A stretch of 64,000 nt of DNA from Planococcus donghaensis (lineage in GTDB: Bacteria; Bacillota; Bacilli; Bacillales_A; Planococcaceae), in contig NZ_CP016543.2 of assembly GCF_001687665.2 (NCBI RefSeq), positions 744,001 to 808,000 on the forward strand, read 5' to 3'. A program made the position numbers and the translations under genes. This document shows positions 15,768 to 24,205 of this stretch, piece after piece. Every line of letters begins with the position of its first letter. Position 1 is the first letter of the stretch. The notes under the pieces were generated by a model. The model searched no databases, was not told the origin of the DNA, and saw only the letters and a program-made list of their open reading frames with translations.

Positions 15768-15804
15768 ACGAACTATTTTATATAGTATATAAATAATTGT
15801 TCGT
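15768..15804. promoter_or_regulatory. Paired PurR boxes
   Basis: ACGAACTATT (15768-15777) and AATTGTTCGT (15795-15804) are inverted copies of the PurBox core CGAAC, separated by exactly 17 bp. That is the arrangement bound by Bacillus PurR. They lie just upstream of the promoter at 15812-15840 of the nucleosidase gene. Confidence 0.75.
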
Positions 15805-15811
15805 AAATAGG

Positions 15812-15840
15812 TTGACCGACATTTATCGTTTTGTTATAGT
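15812..15840 (+). promoter_or_regulatory. Promoter of the riboswitch-controlled nucleosidase gene
   Basis: TTGACC, 17-bp spacer, TATAGT, placed between the PurR boxes and the purine aptamer. Confidence 0.7.
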
Positions 15841-15859
15841 TGCCAAGTGATAAACATTA

Positions 15860-15937
15860 TATCGCTCGTATATATTCGGTAATATGGTCCGAATGTTTCT
15901 ACCAGGTTCCCTTTAAAGAACCGGACTACGAGCTAGA
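15860..15937 (+). ncRNA. Purine (guanine-type) riboswitch aptamer
   Basis: P1 is a perfect 7-bp stem, GCTCGTA (15864-15870) with TACGAGC (15927-15933). Conserved joining and loop segments are present: TATATTCGGTAATATGG, TTTCTACCAGG and CTTTAAAGAACCGGAC. The specificity base in GGACTACGAG is C (position 74 in xpt numbering), predicting guanine or hypoxanthine rather than adenine. The following 120 nt form several possible hairpins, but I see no plain U-tract terminator, so the output may be translational or use an atypical terminator. Confidence 0.92.
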
Positions 15938-16056
15938 GTTTTAATGGCTTGGCGTGTGTAGACTCTCCGACTCAATTTATGCTTTGGCTCCAAAGGTCCG
16001 ACCGGTAGAAGCGGTTCCCATTGCCGAATCGAGCATACATCTAGGAGGAAATTCAC

Positions 16057-16956
16057 ATGACAAAAATGAAGACCGCTATTAGTAAGCAACTGCTAGTATC
16101 CATCATGGCCATGCTGGTATTGCTCGTATTGGCAGGATGCAGTTCTGCAACTGAGTCGAGCGAAACAGAAAAAGACAAAGAAGAAACAAAGCGCCCGATT
16201 CTTATTCAAGGTCCAATGCCGATTGAAGCTGAAAAGTTCGCGGAGCGTTTGGAAAATGTTGAAATAGAAGAATCAGGATCGACATATGAATTTTACATTG
16301 GAACAGTAGACGATTATCCTGTTATTGTTTCAAAAACAGGTAAAGGTATGGAAAACACAGCAGCTGCAACAGCAATCGCGATTGAAAAATACAATCCTGC
16401 TGCCATCATCAACCAAGGTACGTCTGGCGGACATGACCCAGCATTGAATGTGTTTGATATCGTCATCGGTGAACGCACAGTTAATATCGGTTCGATGAAA
16501 ACAGGAGACCGTGCGGAAGGTGAAGGCATTGAAGCAACAGAGTGGAAGCCAATGGACGTTATGGCTTCTGAAGGAAGTGCTGGCGAAGATCCAAATGCTG
16601 AAAAAGCGCGTTATTATGATGCAGATCCTGAGCTATTAGCAGCAGCCATTCATGTAAAAGATAGCTATACACAAGGCAAAGTAGTTGAAGGAACAATCGG
16701 TTCAGCTGACGTTTGGAATAACGAAGTCGACCGCATTAATTGGTTCCATGAAAACTTTGAAACTTCTGTTGAAGAAATGGAATCAGCGTCATCTGCAATG
16801 ATTTCAAAAGCATACGATGTGCCGTTTTTAGCAATTCGTATTCTGTCCAACAACAAAACAAACGACGGCGCCTATAATCCCGATACTGCTGCTGCCAATC
16901 AAGAATATGTATATGAAGTTGTAAAAGAATATATTGCTGCATTAGAAAGTAAATAA
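16057..16956 (+). CDS. Lipoprotein nucleoside phosphorylase / MTA-SAH nucleosidase family
   Basis: 299 residues. The signal peptide ends in the lipobox VLAGC (Cys28), so the enzyme is anchored outside the membrane. The rest is a PNP_UDP-fold nucleosidase: KTGKGMENTAAATAIAIE (about 93-110), NQGTSGGH (119-126) and the purine/ribose-binding EMES (240-243). The C-terminal site has SNN (264-266), where MTA/SAH nucleosidases carry Ser-Asp with the catalytic Asp, so the mechanism or base preference may differ. Control by PurR boxes and a guanine riboswitch points to salvage of external purine nucleosides. Start ATG 16057 follows AGGAGGA. Confidence 0.87.
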   Translation: MTKMKTAISKQLLVSIMAMLVLLVLAGCSSATESSETEKDKEETKRPILIQGPMPIEAEKFAERLENVEIEESGSTYEFYIGTVDDYPVIVSKTGKGMENTAAATAIAIEKYNPAAIINQGTSGGHDPALNVFDIVIGERTVNIGSMKTGDRAEGEGIEATEWKPMDVMASEGSAGEDPNAEKARYYDADPELLAAAIHVKDSYTQGKVVEGTIGSADVWNNEVDRINWFHENFETSVEEMESASSAMISKAYDVPFLAIRILSNNKTNDGAYNPDTAAANQEYVYEVVKEYIAALESK

Positions 16957-16999
16957 AAAAGCATTCTTACTCTTGGCATAGAGTAAGAATGCTTTTTCC
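16954..16999. terminator. Bidirectional terminator
   Basis: Stem AAAAAAGCATTCTTACTC / GAGTAAGAATGCTTTTT between the convergent nucleosidase and BsuPI-like genes. Confidence 0.85.
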
Positions 17000-17484
17000 T
17001 ATTTCACAATATGTTCTGTTGTCACTTTGTACAGATTGCCTTGTCTTGGTGTTAACCACGCAGCCAGTTCATAAGTTCCAGGTTCAAGATCTAGTGGTGG
17101 AATTTCCAAGTCGTAACTTAATTGATCTCCGGCACTAACCGTTTCTTCACCTAAGGCTTGTGCATACGTACTAACAGAAGAGAAAAGAAAAGCAACTTCA
17201 CCACTGTCGTTTGTTAAAGAAAAATCAAAACGTTGACTACTTGTGAATTCGAACGTTTGTGCTTCGTCAGATTCGTTCATTAAACTATAGCGATACGTGT
17301 TGTCATTAATTTGTTCAATCATAGGTTGCATGTCAACAACTTCCTCGCCATTTGTTTCGGTTTCTTCAGTCACAGGTGGTTCAGCGTCTTTATCAATTTC
17401 ATCACTATTTTCAGTTCCACAAGCGGCTAAAAATAAGACAGCCAATAAAACCAAAACAGCTCCGAGCCAGGTTAATTTTTTCAT
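16999..17484 (-). CDS. BsuPI-like (intracellular proteinase inhibitor family) lipoprotein
   Basis: 161 residues. Signal peptide with lipobox FLAAC (Cys22), an acidic linker (about 25-50), then one BsuPI beta-sandwich domain (YRYSLMNESDEAQTFEFTSS, QRFDFSLTNDSGEVAF, LEPGTYELAAWLT). The founding member inhibits the intracellular serine protease of B. subtilis, but exported lipoprotein versions are widespread and their targets unknown. Ribosome site AGGAGGAATTCAC precedes the ATG. Monocistronic. Confidence 0.82.
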   Translation of the reverse strand: MKKLTWLGAVLVLLAVLFLAACGTENSDEIDKDAEPPVTEETETNGEEVVDMQPMIEQINDNTYRYSLMNESDEAQTFEFTSSQRFDFSLTNDSGEVAFLFSSVSTYAQALGEETVSAGDQLSYDLEIPPLDLEPGTYELAAWLTPRQGNLYKVTTEHIVK

Positions 17485-17684
17485 GTGAATTCCTCCTAAT
17501 GGGTTTAGAAACTAGAAACTTTCTTTCTCATAAGAACGTTAAAGTGCTTGAAAAGTTACAGTGTGCATCCTAGATTCGACTGAATATTTTAAAGACAAAC
17601 TACACATTGTTAGTTTCACACTGTAGAATAAGACTTATTAGCTTTTGCATTATTCTATCAGTTGGATGAAAGGGGACAATATAC

Positions 17685-18899
17685 ATGAAAACAGATTTTC
17701 ATTTCTCAAAAGAAATTGAAAGAGCTTTTAAAAACGATCCTCCTGGCCAGTGGATGTCGCCACTACCAGCAGGATGCTTGCGTCTAAGTTCGGGCTATCC
17801 CGCCCCATCACTTGTTCCTTCTGAGGAAATAAAACTTGCGGTTGCTCGGTTGCTAGATGAAGAGCAAGATTTACCGCTTCATTACATAGGCAGTCCAAGA
17901 GTTCCACAGTTAAAAAAATTCCTTCAAGAGCGAATGGCACAACGAGATGTGAAAACTACAACAAATGAGTTACTTATCACGTCTGGTGCTTGTCAGGCGA
18001 TTGATTTAATCGCGCGTATTCTTTTAGATGAGGAAGCAGTCGTCGCAGTTGAATCACCAACTTATATGGAAGCGCTAGAAATTTTCCGAAACTATACGGA
18101 TTATTACATGACCATTCCAATTGATGAAAATGGATTGCAAACGGATGTATTAGCTGAAATGTTAGCTGATCGCAGCGCACAAGGGTTACCAATCCCGCGT
18201 TTGCTTTATACCATTCCAACTTATCAAAACCCGACTGGGACAACCTTATCACTCGAGCGTCGACAACACGTAATGGAACTTGCTGAACAATATGATTTTT
18301 TAGTTTTAGAAGATGATGCATACGGAGAGCTCGGCTTTGAAGAGAGACCACGTCTGCTAAAAGCAATGGATACTCAAAACCGTGTAATTTATGTAGGATC
18401 GTTATCAAAAGTTGTAGCACCCGGCATGCGTATTGGCTGGGTGGTGGCAGATAAACGAATTATTGACCCGTTAAGTTGGTTTAAAAAGGACCTGGACCAT
18501 CCGTTTGATCAGGCAACCATGGCCTCATTTTTGGAAGCGATTGATTTTGATGAGCACCTAACCCGCTTAACTACTACATATAAATCCAAGTGTGCAATGA
18601 TGTTAGCAGCATTAGAGAAGTTTTTGCCCCCTACAGTTTCATGGTTCGTGCCAAAAGGTGGTTATTTTGTGTGGATCAAAATTCCGGACGTTGATACTTC
18701 CCAACTGTTGCAAGCGGCATTTGATACAGGAGTAGCTTTTGTTCCAGGAAAACACTTTTTCTTGAACCAGCAAAAAGGACTTGAGTACTTAAGACTGTCA
18801 TTTAGTTATGCGAGTGAGGAAGAAATTGTTAAAGGTGTGGAACTGTTAGGACAAGTAGTAGGGGCGTATATTGCACCCACAACTGAAAATATAGAGTGA
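17685..18899 (+). CDS. PLP-dependent class I/II aminotransferase (MocR-type catalytic domain, no HTH)
   Basis: 404 residues of fold-type I aminotransferase of the 2-aminoadipate/valine-like group. Motifs: ITSGACQAIDLIARIL (cofactor phosphate), PTYQNPTGTTLS (Asn/Pro), VLEDDAYGEL (Asp for the pyridine N) and GSLSKVVAPGMRIGW, with the Schiff-base Lys in SLSK. There is no N-terminal GntR domain, so it is an enzyme rather than a MocR regulator. Substrate not deducible. Ribosome site AAAGGGG lies upstream of ATG 17685. It stands alone with its own terminator. Confidence 0.9.
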   Translation: MKTDFHFSKEIERAFKNDPPGQWMSPLPAGCLRLSSGYPAPSLVPSEEIKLAVARLLDEEQDLPLHYIGSPRVPQLKKFLQERMAQRDVKTTTNELLITSGACQAIDLIARILLDEEAVVAVESPTYMEALEIFRNYTDYYMTIPIDENGLQTDVLAEMLADRSAQGLPIPRLLYTIPTYQNPTGTTLSLERRQHVMELAEQYDFLVLEDDAYGELGFEERPRLLKAMDTQNRVIYVGSLSKVVAPGMRIGWVVADKRIIDPLSWFKKDLDHPFDQATMASFLEAIDFDEHLTRLTTTYKSKCAMMLAALEKFLPPTVSWFVPKGGYFVWIKIPDVDTSQLLQAAFDTGVAFVPGKHFFLNQQKGLEYLRLSFSYASEEEIVKGVELLGQVVGAYIAPTTENIE

Positions 18900-18924
18900 A
18901 AAAATGGATAGGTTGAAGCATTTT

Positions 18925-18972
18925 AAACCAACGAGACTCGTCAGTGTGTTGATGAGTCTCGTTGGTTTTTTT
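18925..18972 (+). terminator. Terminator after the aminotransferase gene
   Basis: Stem AAACCAACGAGACTCGTCA / TGATGAGTCTCGTTGGTTT with a T run. Confidence 0.85.
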
Positions 18973-19154
18973 GTTTTTTCAGTATAAGAATTATATATAA
19001 TAAGAATTGACTATATTTTCAGAATACTGTAAAGTTAATACTACTATTTGAGAAAATCCGGAGATTTCTAACGGGCGCTCAAGTGCTAGAAGTTTCCAAG
19101 ACAGGAGGAACCGCTATAGGAGGAACGAAACGATTAGAGAAGGAGGAGCTGAAT

Positions 19155-20711
19155 ATGAATATAACAGCAGCACTGAGACAAAATGCGAAACGTTTTCCTG
19201 ATAAGGTTGCGATCACTTGTGAGGGAAGAGACTATTCCTATCAAGTACTAAACGAAGAAGTAAACCGAATGGCAAATGGATTACTAGAAACAGGTTTACA
19301 AAAAGGCGATAAGGTTTCACTGTTTATGAAAAACTCGGACTATAGCGTCTTGGCTTTTTTTGCAGTGTTGAAAGCTGGCGGTGTTGCCGTACCGGTAAAT
19401 TATCGGTTGAGTGCCGATGAAAGTGGCTATATTTTTGGACAATCGGAAAGTCGATTTATTTTTTGTGATGCAGAATTTGAAAGTGTTATTGCAGAAGGAA
19501 AAAGACAAGCAACTTCACTACAACAAGTGATTGTTCATCCTACACCTGAAAATAACGATTATTTGAGTTGGGAAAGTATATTGAGTGAAAGTGCATTAGA
19601 GCCATCGGTCAATGTATTAAATACGGATGATGCTGAAATTTTGTATACATCCGGAACGACGGGCAAACCAAAAGGTGCATTGTTTGATCATCAACGTCTT
19701 GTCAATGTTAGTGCGTCATTTGTTTTTGGGGTCGGAATTGATGCGGAGGACCGTATTCTACATGCAGTTCCATTGTTTCATTCGGTTCAGTTAAACTTGT
19801 ATTTACTAACCGGTATCCTGCTTGGAACATCCAATGTCATTTTATCTGAATTTGATCCTGAACAGGTAGTTAAAGCGATTGAGGAATTTCAAGTGTCTGT
19901 GTTCTTTGGATTGCCGGATATGTATGAAGCTTTACTTCAAGTACCAAATGCGGAATCGGCTAATTTATCTTCTGTCACTAAATGCATGTATGGGGCAGAT
20001 CCCATCGATCCAGAACTTGTTAAAAAAGCGATGGTCTTTTTCGGTCATCAGCAATTTTATAACTTGTGCTTATTGACTGAAGGGGGACCAGGAGGCGTCT
20101 TTTTACTACCAGAACAACATGAAGCGAAATTGGGGTCAGGTGGTAAACCAATGTACTTCATGGAAGTACGAGTAGTAGACGATGAATTCAAAGATGTCCA
20201 ACCAGGGCTAATTGGTGAATTTATTATAAAAGGCAATACCGTGATGAAGGAATATTTCAACAAACCGCAAGAAACAGAAGACTCTTTCCGTGATGGATGG
20301 CTATTAACTGGAGATTTAGCAACAATCGATGAAGATGGATTTATCTCGCTTGTTGATCGGAAAGCAGATCGCATCATTTCCGCTGGAGAAAATATTTTTT
20401 CGATTGAAGTCGAACAAGTTACTACAAATCATCCACAAATAGCGGAAGCGGCCACTGTTGGATTGCCGGAAGAAGAGTGGGGAGAAATTGTTGGCGTCAT
20501 TATTGTGCCAAAAGAAGGTGAAACTATCGAAGAAGAACAATTGATGGATTATTACTTGGAGCACCTTCCTGGATATAAAATTCCGAGGAAGTATAAAATC
20601 GTTGATTCGTTACCGAGAAACGCCTCTGGTAAAATCATGAAATACAAACTACGGGAGCTGCATATTAGTGAATTCGAATGGTTCCGAAAAGTCCCAGAGA
20701 GTCGATATTAA
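19155..20711 (+). CDS. AMP-dependent acyl-CoA synthetase/ligase
   Basis: 518 residues of the ANL superfamily: activates a carboxylic acid to acyl-AMP and then the CoA thioester. P-loop LYTSGTTGKPKGA (about 166-178), A8 hinge GDLATIDEDGFISLVDRKADRIISAGENI and C-terminal catalytic Lys in NASGKIMKYKLR are all intact. Length and the ITAALRQNAKRFPDKVAI start resemble long-chain fatty-acid or cyclohexanecarboxylate-type ligases; the substrate is uncertain. ATG 19155 is chosen for the AGGAGG eight bases upstream. The longer frame from 19083 runs through a leader with two further AGGAGGAA motifs. A possible promoter TTGACT-N17-TAAAGT is at 19007-19035. Confidence 0.9.
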   Translation: MNITAALRQNAKRFPDKVAITCEGRDYSYQVLNEEVNRMANGLLETGLQKGDKVSLFMKNSDYSVLAFFAVLKAGGVAVPVNYRLSADESGYIFGQSESRFIFCDAEFESVIAEGKRQATSLQQVIVHPTPENNDYLSWESILSESALEPSVNVLNTDDAEILYTSGTTGKPKGALFDHQRLVNVSASFVFGVGIDAEDRILHAVPLFHSVQLNLYLLTGILLGTSNVILSEFDPEQVVKAIEEFQVSVFFGLPDMYEALLQVPNAESANLSSVTKCMYGADPIDPELVKKAMVFFGHQQFYNLCLLTEGGPGGVFLLPEQHEAKLGSGGKPMYFMEVRVVDDEFKDVQPGLIGEFIIKGNTVMKEYFNKPQETEDSFRDGWLLTGDLATIDEDGFISLVDRKADRIISAGENIFSIEVEQVTTNHPQIAEAATVGLPEEEWGEIVGVIIVPKEGETIEEEQLMDYYLEHLPGYKIPRKYKIVDSLPRNASGKIMKYKLRELHISEFEWFRKVPESRY

Positions 20712-20730
20712 CTTTGCCTCTCTATTAAAA

Positions 20731-20766
20731 TAGCCCCGAAGCCAAAACAGGCTACGGGGCATTTTA
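20731..20766. terminator. Bidirectional terminator between acyl-CoA ligase and fda
   Basis: Stem GCCCCGAAGCC / GGCTACGGGGC with one mismatch, between convergent genes. Confidence 0.75.
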
Positions 20767-20774
20767 ATGGTTTT

Positions 20775-21662
20775 TTACGTAATAGAAGCTTCGTAAATGC
20801 TTTTAATCGAGTTTTCTAGCGTCGCGTTAAATTCTTCATCTGTTTGATTGGCGCTGACGCCTTCAGATAATGCACGCGAGAAACTAGCAATCAGCCCATT
20901 ATTTGCGGCTAATTTTTCATTGGCATCATCGCGTTTGTAACCGCCAGAAAGGGCGACTACGCGAACAACACGAGGATGCTCAATCAGTTCTTTGAAATAA
21001 TTATTTTCTGTTGGAATGGTAATTTTGATCATGACGTTTTGATCTTCATCCAATGAGTCCAAATGCTTTAGCATTTCCTCTTTAAGAATTTTTTCGCTTT
21101 GTTCTTTGTCTGTGCTGTTAATGTCCACTTCCGGTTCAAGAATGGGCACTAAACCAGCGGCAAGAATTTGTTTGCCGACTTCAAATTGTTGCTCTACGAC
21201 TTTTTTAATCCCTTCAGCATTTGCTTCTTTAATAACAGAGCGCATTTTTGTACCGAAAATATTGCGTTCGTTGGCACGCTTTAATAAGTCGTCTAGGTTT
21301 GGCATTGGTTTCATCAGTTGGACGCCGTTTTCTTCATCTGCAAGTCCTTTGTCGACTTTTAAGAACGGTGCCACCCCTTTTTTCTGCCATAAATAATCAG
21401 GTGTATAGTGACCTTCTACTTTGCGATCCATTGTCTGTTCAAAAAGAATAGCGCCAATAATTGAATCGGAATTAAAAGAAGGTGCAGTCATTACACGTGT
21501 CCGCATTTCGTGGATCAAGTCATACATTTCCTCTTCGGAAGAGTACTGATCTTCCGATACGCCATAAAGTGCTAACGCTTTTGGTGTACTTCCGCCACTT
21601 TGATCAAGTGCCGCAATAAAGCCTTTTCCGTTCTTCACAAAATCCATTTGTTCCTGATTCAT
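20775..21662 (-). CDS. fda: Class I fructose-1,6-bisphosphate aldolase
   Basis: 295 residues of the bacterial class I FBP aldolase family known from Staphylococcus: [20 protein letters not shown] at the N terminus, PILEPEVDI, and [12 protein letters not shown] with the Schiff-base Lys. Splits or condenses fructose bisphosphate in glycolysis/gluconeogenesis without metal. ATG 21662 (MNQEQMDF) is favoured over 21665 by AAGGGG spacing and by family starts. Monocistronic. Confidence 0.93.
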   Translation of the reverse strand: MNQEQMDFVKNGKGFIAALDQSGGSTPKALALYGVSEDQYSSEEEMYDLIHEMRTRVMTAPSFNSDSIIGAILFEQTMDRKVEGHYTPDYLWQKKGVAPFLKVDKGLADEENGVQLMKPMPNLDDLLKRANERNIFGTKMRSVIKEANAEGIKKVVEQQFEVGKQILAAGLVPILEPEVDINSTDKEQSEKILKEEMLKHLDSLDEDQNVMIKITIPTENNYFKELIEHPRVVRVVALSGGYKRDDANEKLAANNGLIASFSRALSEGVSANQTDEEFNATLENSIKSIYEASIT

Positions 21663-21838
21663 CATCCCAGCCCCTTAAATAAATTTTTGAAAGTCAATCG
21701 GTTCATTAAAAAATTTACTGTAAAGAAACTCTTTCACTGAATATTATAACAATATCTAGAAGAAACTACAAAAAAATTATTAATCTAACCTTAGTTAAGG
21801 TTTTCCCTGACTAAATGTGAGTAAACGTATTTTCTTCA

Positions 21839-23311
21839 TCAAGTCCCGCAGAATGTTTGGTAAGGACCACTCATGGGCTCTGGAGGTTCCGTATAAGCCT
21901 CTTGTTCAGATGAATGAGCATACGGGTTAGCTAATACGGCAAGTAGCTTATGCAGCACGCTATAGTCTCCTCTGAATTCAGCAGCTTCTAATGCCTCTTC
22001 AACTCGGTGGTTACGAGGAATTATTGCCGGGTTATTGTCTCGCATTAATTGGTGACTTTGTTCTAAGGTCTCGTCTTGCCGGTCGAGACGTGCTTGCCAA
22101 GAGCTGTGCCAAGCTTTAAACTCGTTTGCGTTAACTAACTCGCTTTCTTCTAGCTTGTTAAATGTTAACGCACGGAATGTATTCGTATAGTCGGCCTCAT
22201 ACTGGTGCATTAGATTTAGCAATTCCTCTACTAACGCTGAATCTTCCTCTTCTGAATTAAAAATACCCAGTTTCTGACGCATGCCAGCAAGCCAATTGTG
22301 CTCAAATAATCCAATGTATTTACTTAGCTCAGCTTGAGCGATACTAACAGCTTCTTCAGGTGTGTCGTGAAGTAGCGGTAAGAGACTTTCACCGAATCGC
22401 GCTAAATTCCAACCAGCAATCATTGGTTGATTGCCGTATGCATAACGACCTTGGGTATCAATTGAACTGAAAACGGTCTTTGGATCAAAACTGTTCATAA
22501 ATGCGCAAGGACCATAGTCAATCGTTTCGCCGCTAATGGCCATGTTGTCGGTATTCATTACGCCATGAACAAAACCAACCAATTGCCATTTAGCAATCAA
22601 TGCAGCTTGACGCTGAATCACTTCACGGAAAAAAGTCAAATAGCGATTTTCGCCGTTTAGAATATGTGGGAAATGTCGTTCTATGGTGTAATCTGCCAGT
22701 GTTTTTAACTCTTCTTTTTCAGCAAAACGAGCGGCGTATTGAAACGTGCCTACGCGCAAGTGACTATCGGCAATACGTGTCATAATGGCACCTGGTAGTG
22801 GAGTCTCCCGACGCACCATTTCACCGGTTTCAACTACAGCTAAACTGCGTGTTGTCGGAATACCAAGCCCATGCATAGCTTCACTGATCAAGTATTCGCG
22901 GAGCATCGGTCTTAGCGCAGCACGACCATCGCCACCTCTCGAATAAGCTGTTCTCCCAGAACCTTTTAACTGAATATCGACGCGCTTGCCAGCAGGGGTT
23001 AGTTGCTCACCAAGCAATAATGCGCGACCATCACCAAGCATGGTGAAATTGCCAAATTGATGTCCCGCATAAGCTTGAGCAAGTGGGGTACTCCCAACGG
23101 GAACGGCATTTCCTGCAAGAATGGCAATGCCTTCTTCACTCGTTAATTGAGTGGGGTTTAAGCCGAGTTGAGCGGCCAAAGCCTTATTGAACAGAACCAG
23201 TTTCGGAGCCGGTACAGGGTTAACTGAAAACGTGCTATAAAAAATTTCAGGCAGGCGTGAATAACTATTATCGAGCTGCCATCCAATATGAGTTTGTTCT
23301 TTTTTATTCAT
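21839..23311 (-). CDS. selO: SelO/YdiU protein adenylyltransferase
   Basis: 490 residues of the SelO pseudokinase family, which transfers AMP (not phosphate) to protein Ser/Thr/Tyr. Signature blocks: [66 protein letters not shown] segment, and the metal-binding [16 protein letters not shown] (Asn and Asp of the flipped active site). The usual C-terminal redox Cys may be the one in TFCGT at the very end. ATG 23311 after AAGGAG is the clear start; the longer frame lacks a ribosome site. Confidence 0.93.
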   Translation of the reverse strand: MNKKEQTHIGWQLDNSYSRLPEIFYSTFSVNPVPAPKLVLFNKALAAQLGLNPTQLTSEEGIAILAGNAVPVGSTPLAQAYAGHQFGNFTMLGDGRALLLGEQLTPAGKRVDIQLKGSGRTAYSRGGDGRAALRPMLREYLISEAMHGLGIPTTRSLAVVETGEMVRRETPLPGAIMTRIADSHLRVGTFQYAARFAEKEELKTLADYTIERHFPHILNGENRYLTFFREVIQRQAALIAKWQLVGFVHGVMNTDNMAISGETIDYGPCAFMNSFDPKTVFSSIDTQGRYAYGNQPMIAGWNLARFGESLLPLLHDTPEEAVSIAQAELSKYIGLFEHNWLAGMRQKLGIFNSEEEDSALVEELLNLMHQYEADYTNTFRALTFNKLEESELVNANEFKAWHSSWQARLDRQDETLEQSHQLMRDNNPAIIPRNHRVEEALEAAEFRGDYSVLHKLLAVLANPYAHSSEQEAYTEPPEPMSGPYQTFCGT

Positions 23312-23454
23312 TATAAATTCTCCTTTTTTAGTAGGATGTGTTTCTATTATACCCTCTTGTATCAGCAAACATGTATGTGCTGTTTGAGTGATTTGTGTGT
23401 GTTATAATTCAATTAATTGGAAGTTGAATTTTCGAACAATAAGGAGGGGTGGTA

Positions 23455-24051
23455 GTGAGTAATGAAAAAGTTCTTTTTGTATTGCTAGATGAGTATGCAG
23501 ATTGGGAAGCGGCTTCATTGGCAGCTGCCTTAAACGAAGAACCTGAAGGTCAAGGACAACAATTTGACGTGAAGACCGTTTCGTTGACGAAAGATCCCAT
23601 TAAATCTATTGGCGGTTTCACGGTACTCCCAGATTACGATATAAGGGATGTGCCAGAAGATTTTGCAGGGTTAATCTTAATTGGCGGAAATTCATGGAGA
23701 AAAGAAGAAAGCAAGCAAGTCATGGAATTGGTAAACAAAGCCATTGAGAAAGAAGTCGTGGTAGGGGCAATTTGTGATGCGACCGTGTTTTTAGGTAGAA
23801 ATGGTTTATTTAACACCATTCCACATACTAGCAACTATTTAGAAAGCTTGAAAAAAGTGGCAGGAGAAAACTATAACAACGAAAGTGGCTATCTAGAACA
23901 GCAGGCGGTACGCAGCGGAAAAATAATTACGGCAAACGGCTCTGCATTTTTAGAGTTTGGAAAAGAAGTACTTGAGGCATTAAATTCTGCGCCTCAAAAG
24001 GAAATTGATGAATGGTACGTTTTTTTAAACAGGGCTATTATGAGTTTATGA
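23455..24051 (+). CDS. DJ-1/PfpI family protein
   Basis: 198 residues with the DJ-1/PfpI (class I glutamine amidotransferase-like) fold: VLFVLLDEYADWEAASLAAAL, FAGLILIGGNSWRKEE, and the nucleophile elbow GAICDATVFLGRNGLF with its Cys. Close relatives include YoaZ/YdeA-type general-stress proteins; no precise activity can be assigned. GTG 23455 lies 7 bases after AAGGAGGGG; the frame extends to GTG 23449 inside the ribosome site. Confidence 0.87.
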   Translation: MSNEKVLFVLLDEYADWEAASLAAALNEEPEGQGQQFDVKTVSLTKDPIKSIGGFTVLPDYDIRDVPEDFAGLILIGGNSWRKEESKQVMELVNKAIEKEVVVGAICDATVFLGRNGLFNTIPHTSNYLESLKKVAGENYNNESGYLEQQAVRSGKIITANGSAFLEFGKEVLEALNSAPQKEIDEWYVFLNRAIMSL

Positions 24052-24075
24052 AAACGAACCAATAAGAGAAACTTA

Positions 24076-24127
24076 AAAACCACTTCCGATTGTGAGATAG
24101 AGTCTACAATCGGAAGTGGTTTTTTGG
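24076..24127 (+). terminator. Terminator after the DJ-1/PfpI gene
   Basis: Long perfect stem AAAACCACTTCCGATTGT / ACAATCGGAAGTGGTTTT with T run. Confidence 0.88.
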
Positions 24128-24205
24128 TTAGCAGTTGAATTTCTCCAAAAGTTAAGCATGCTCATGCCTTTGGATGGGTAAAGAACTAAATAAGGAGGAA
24201 TCGAT

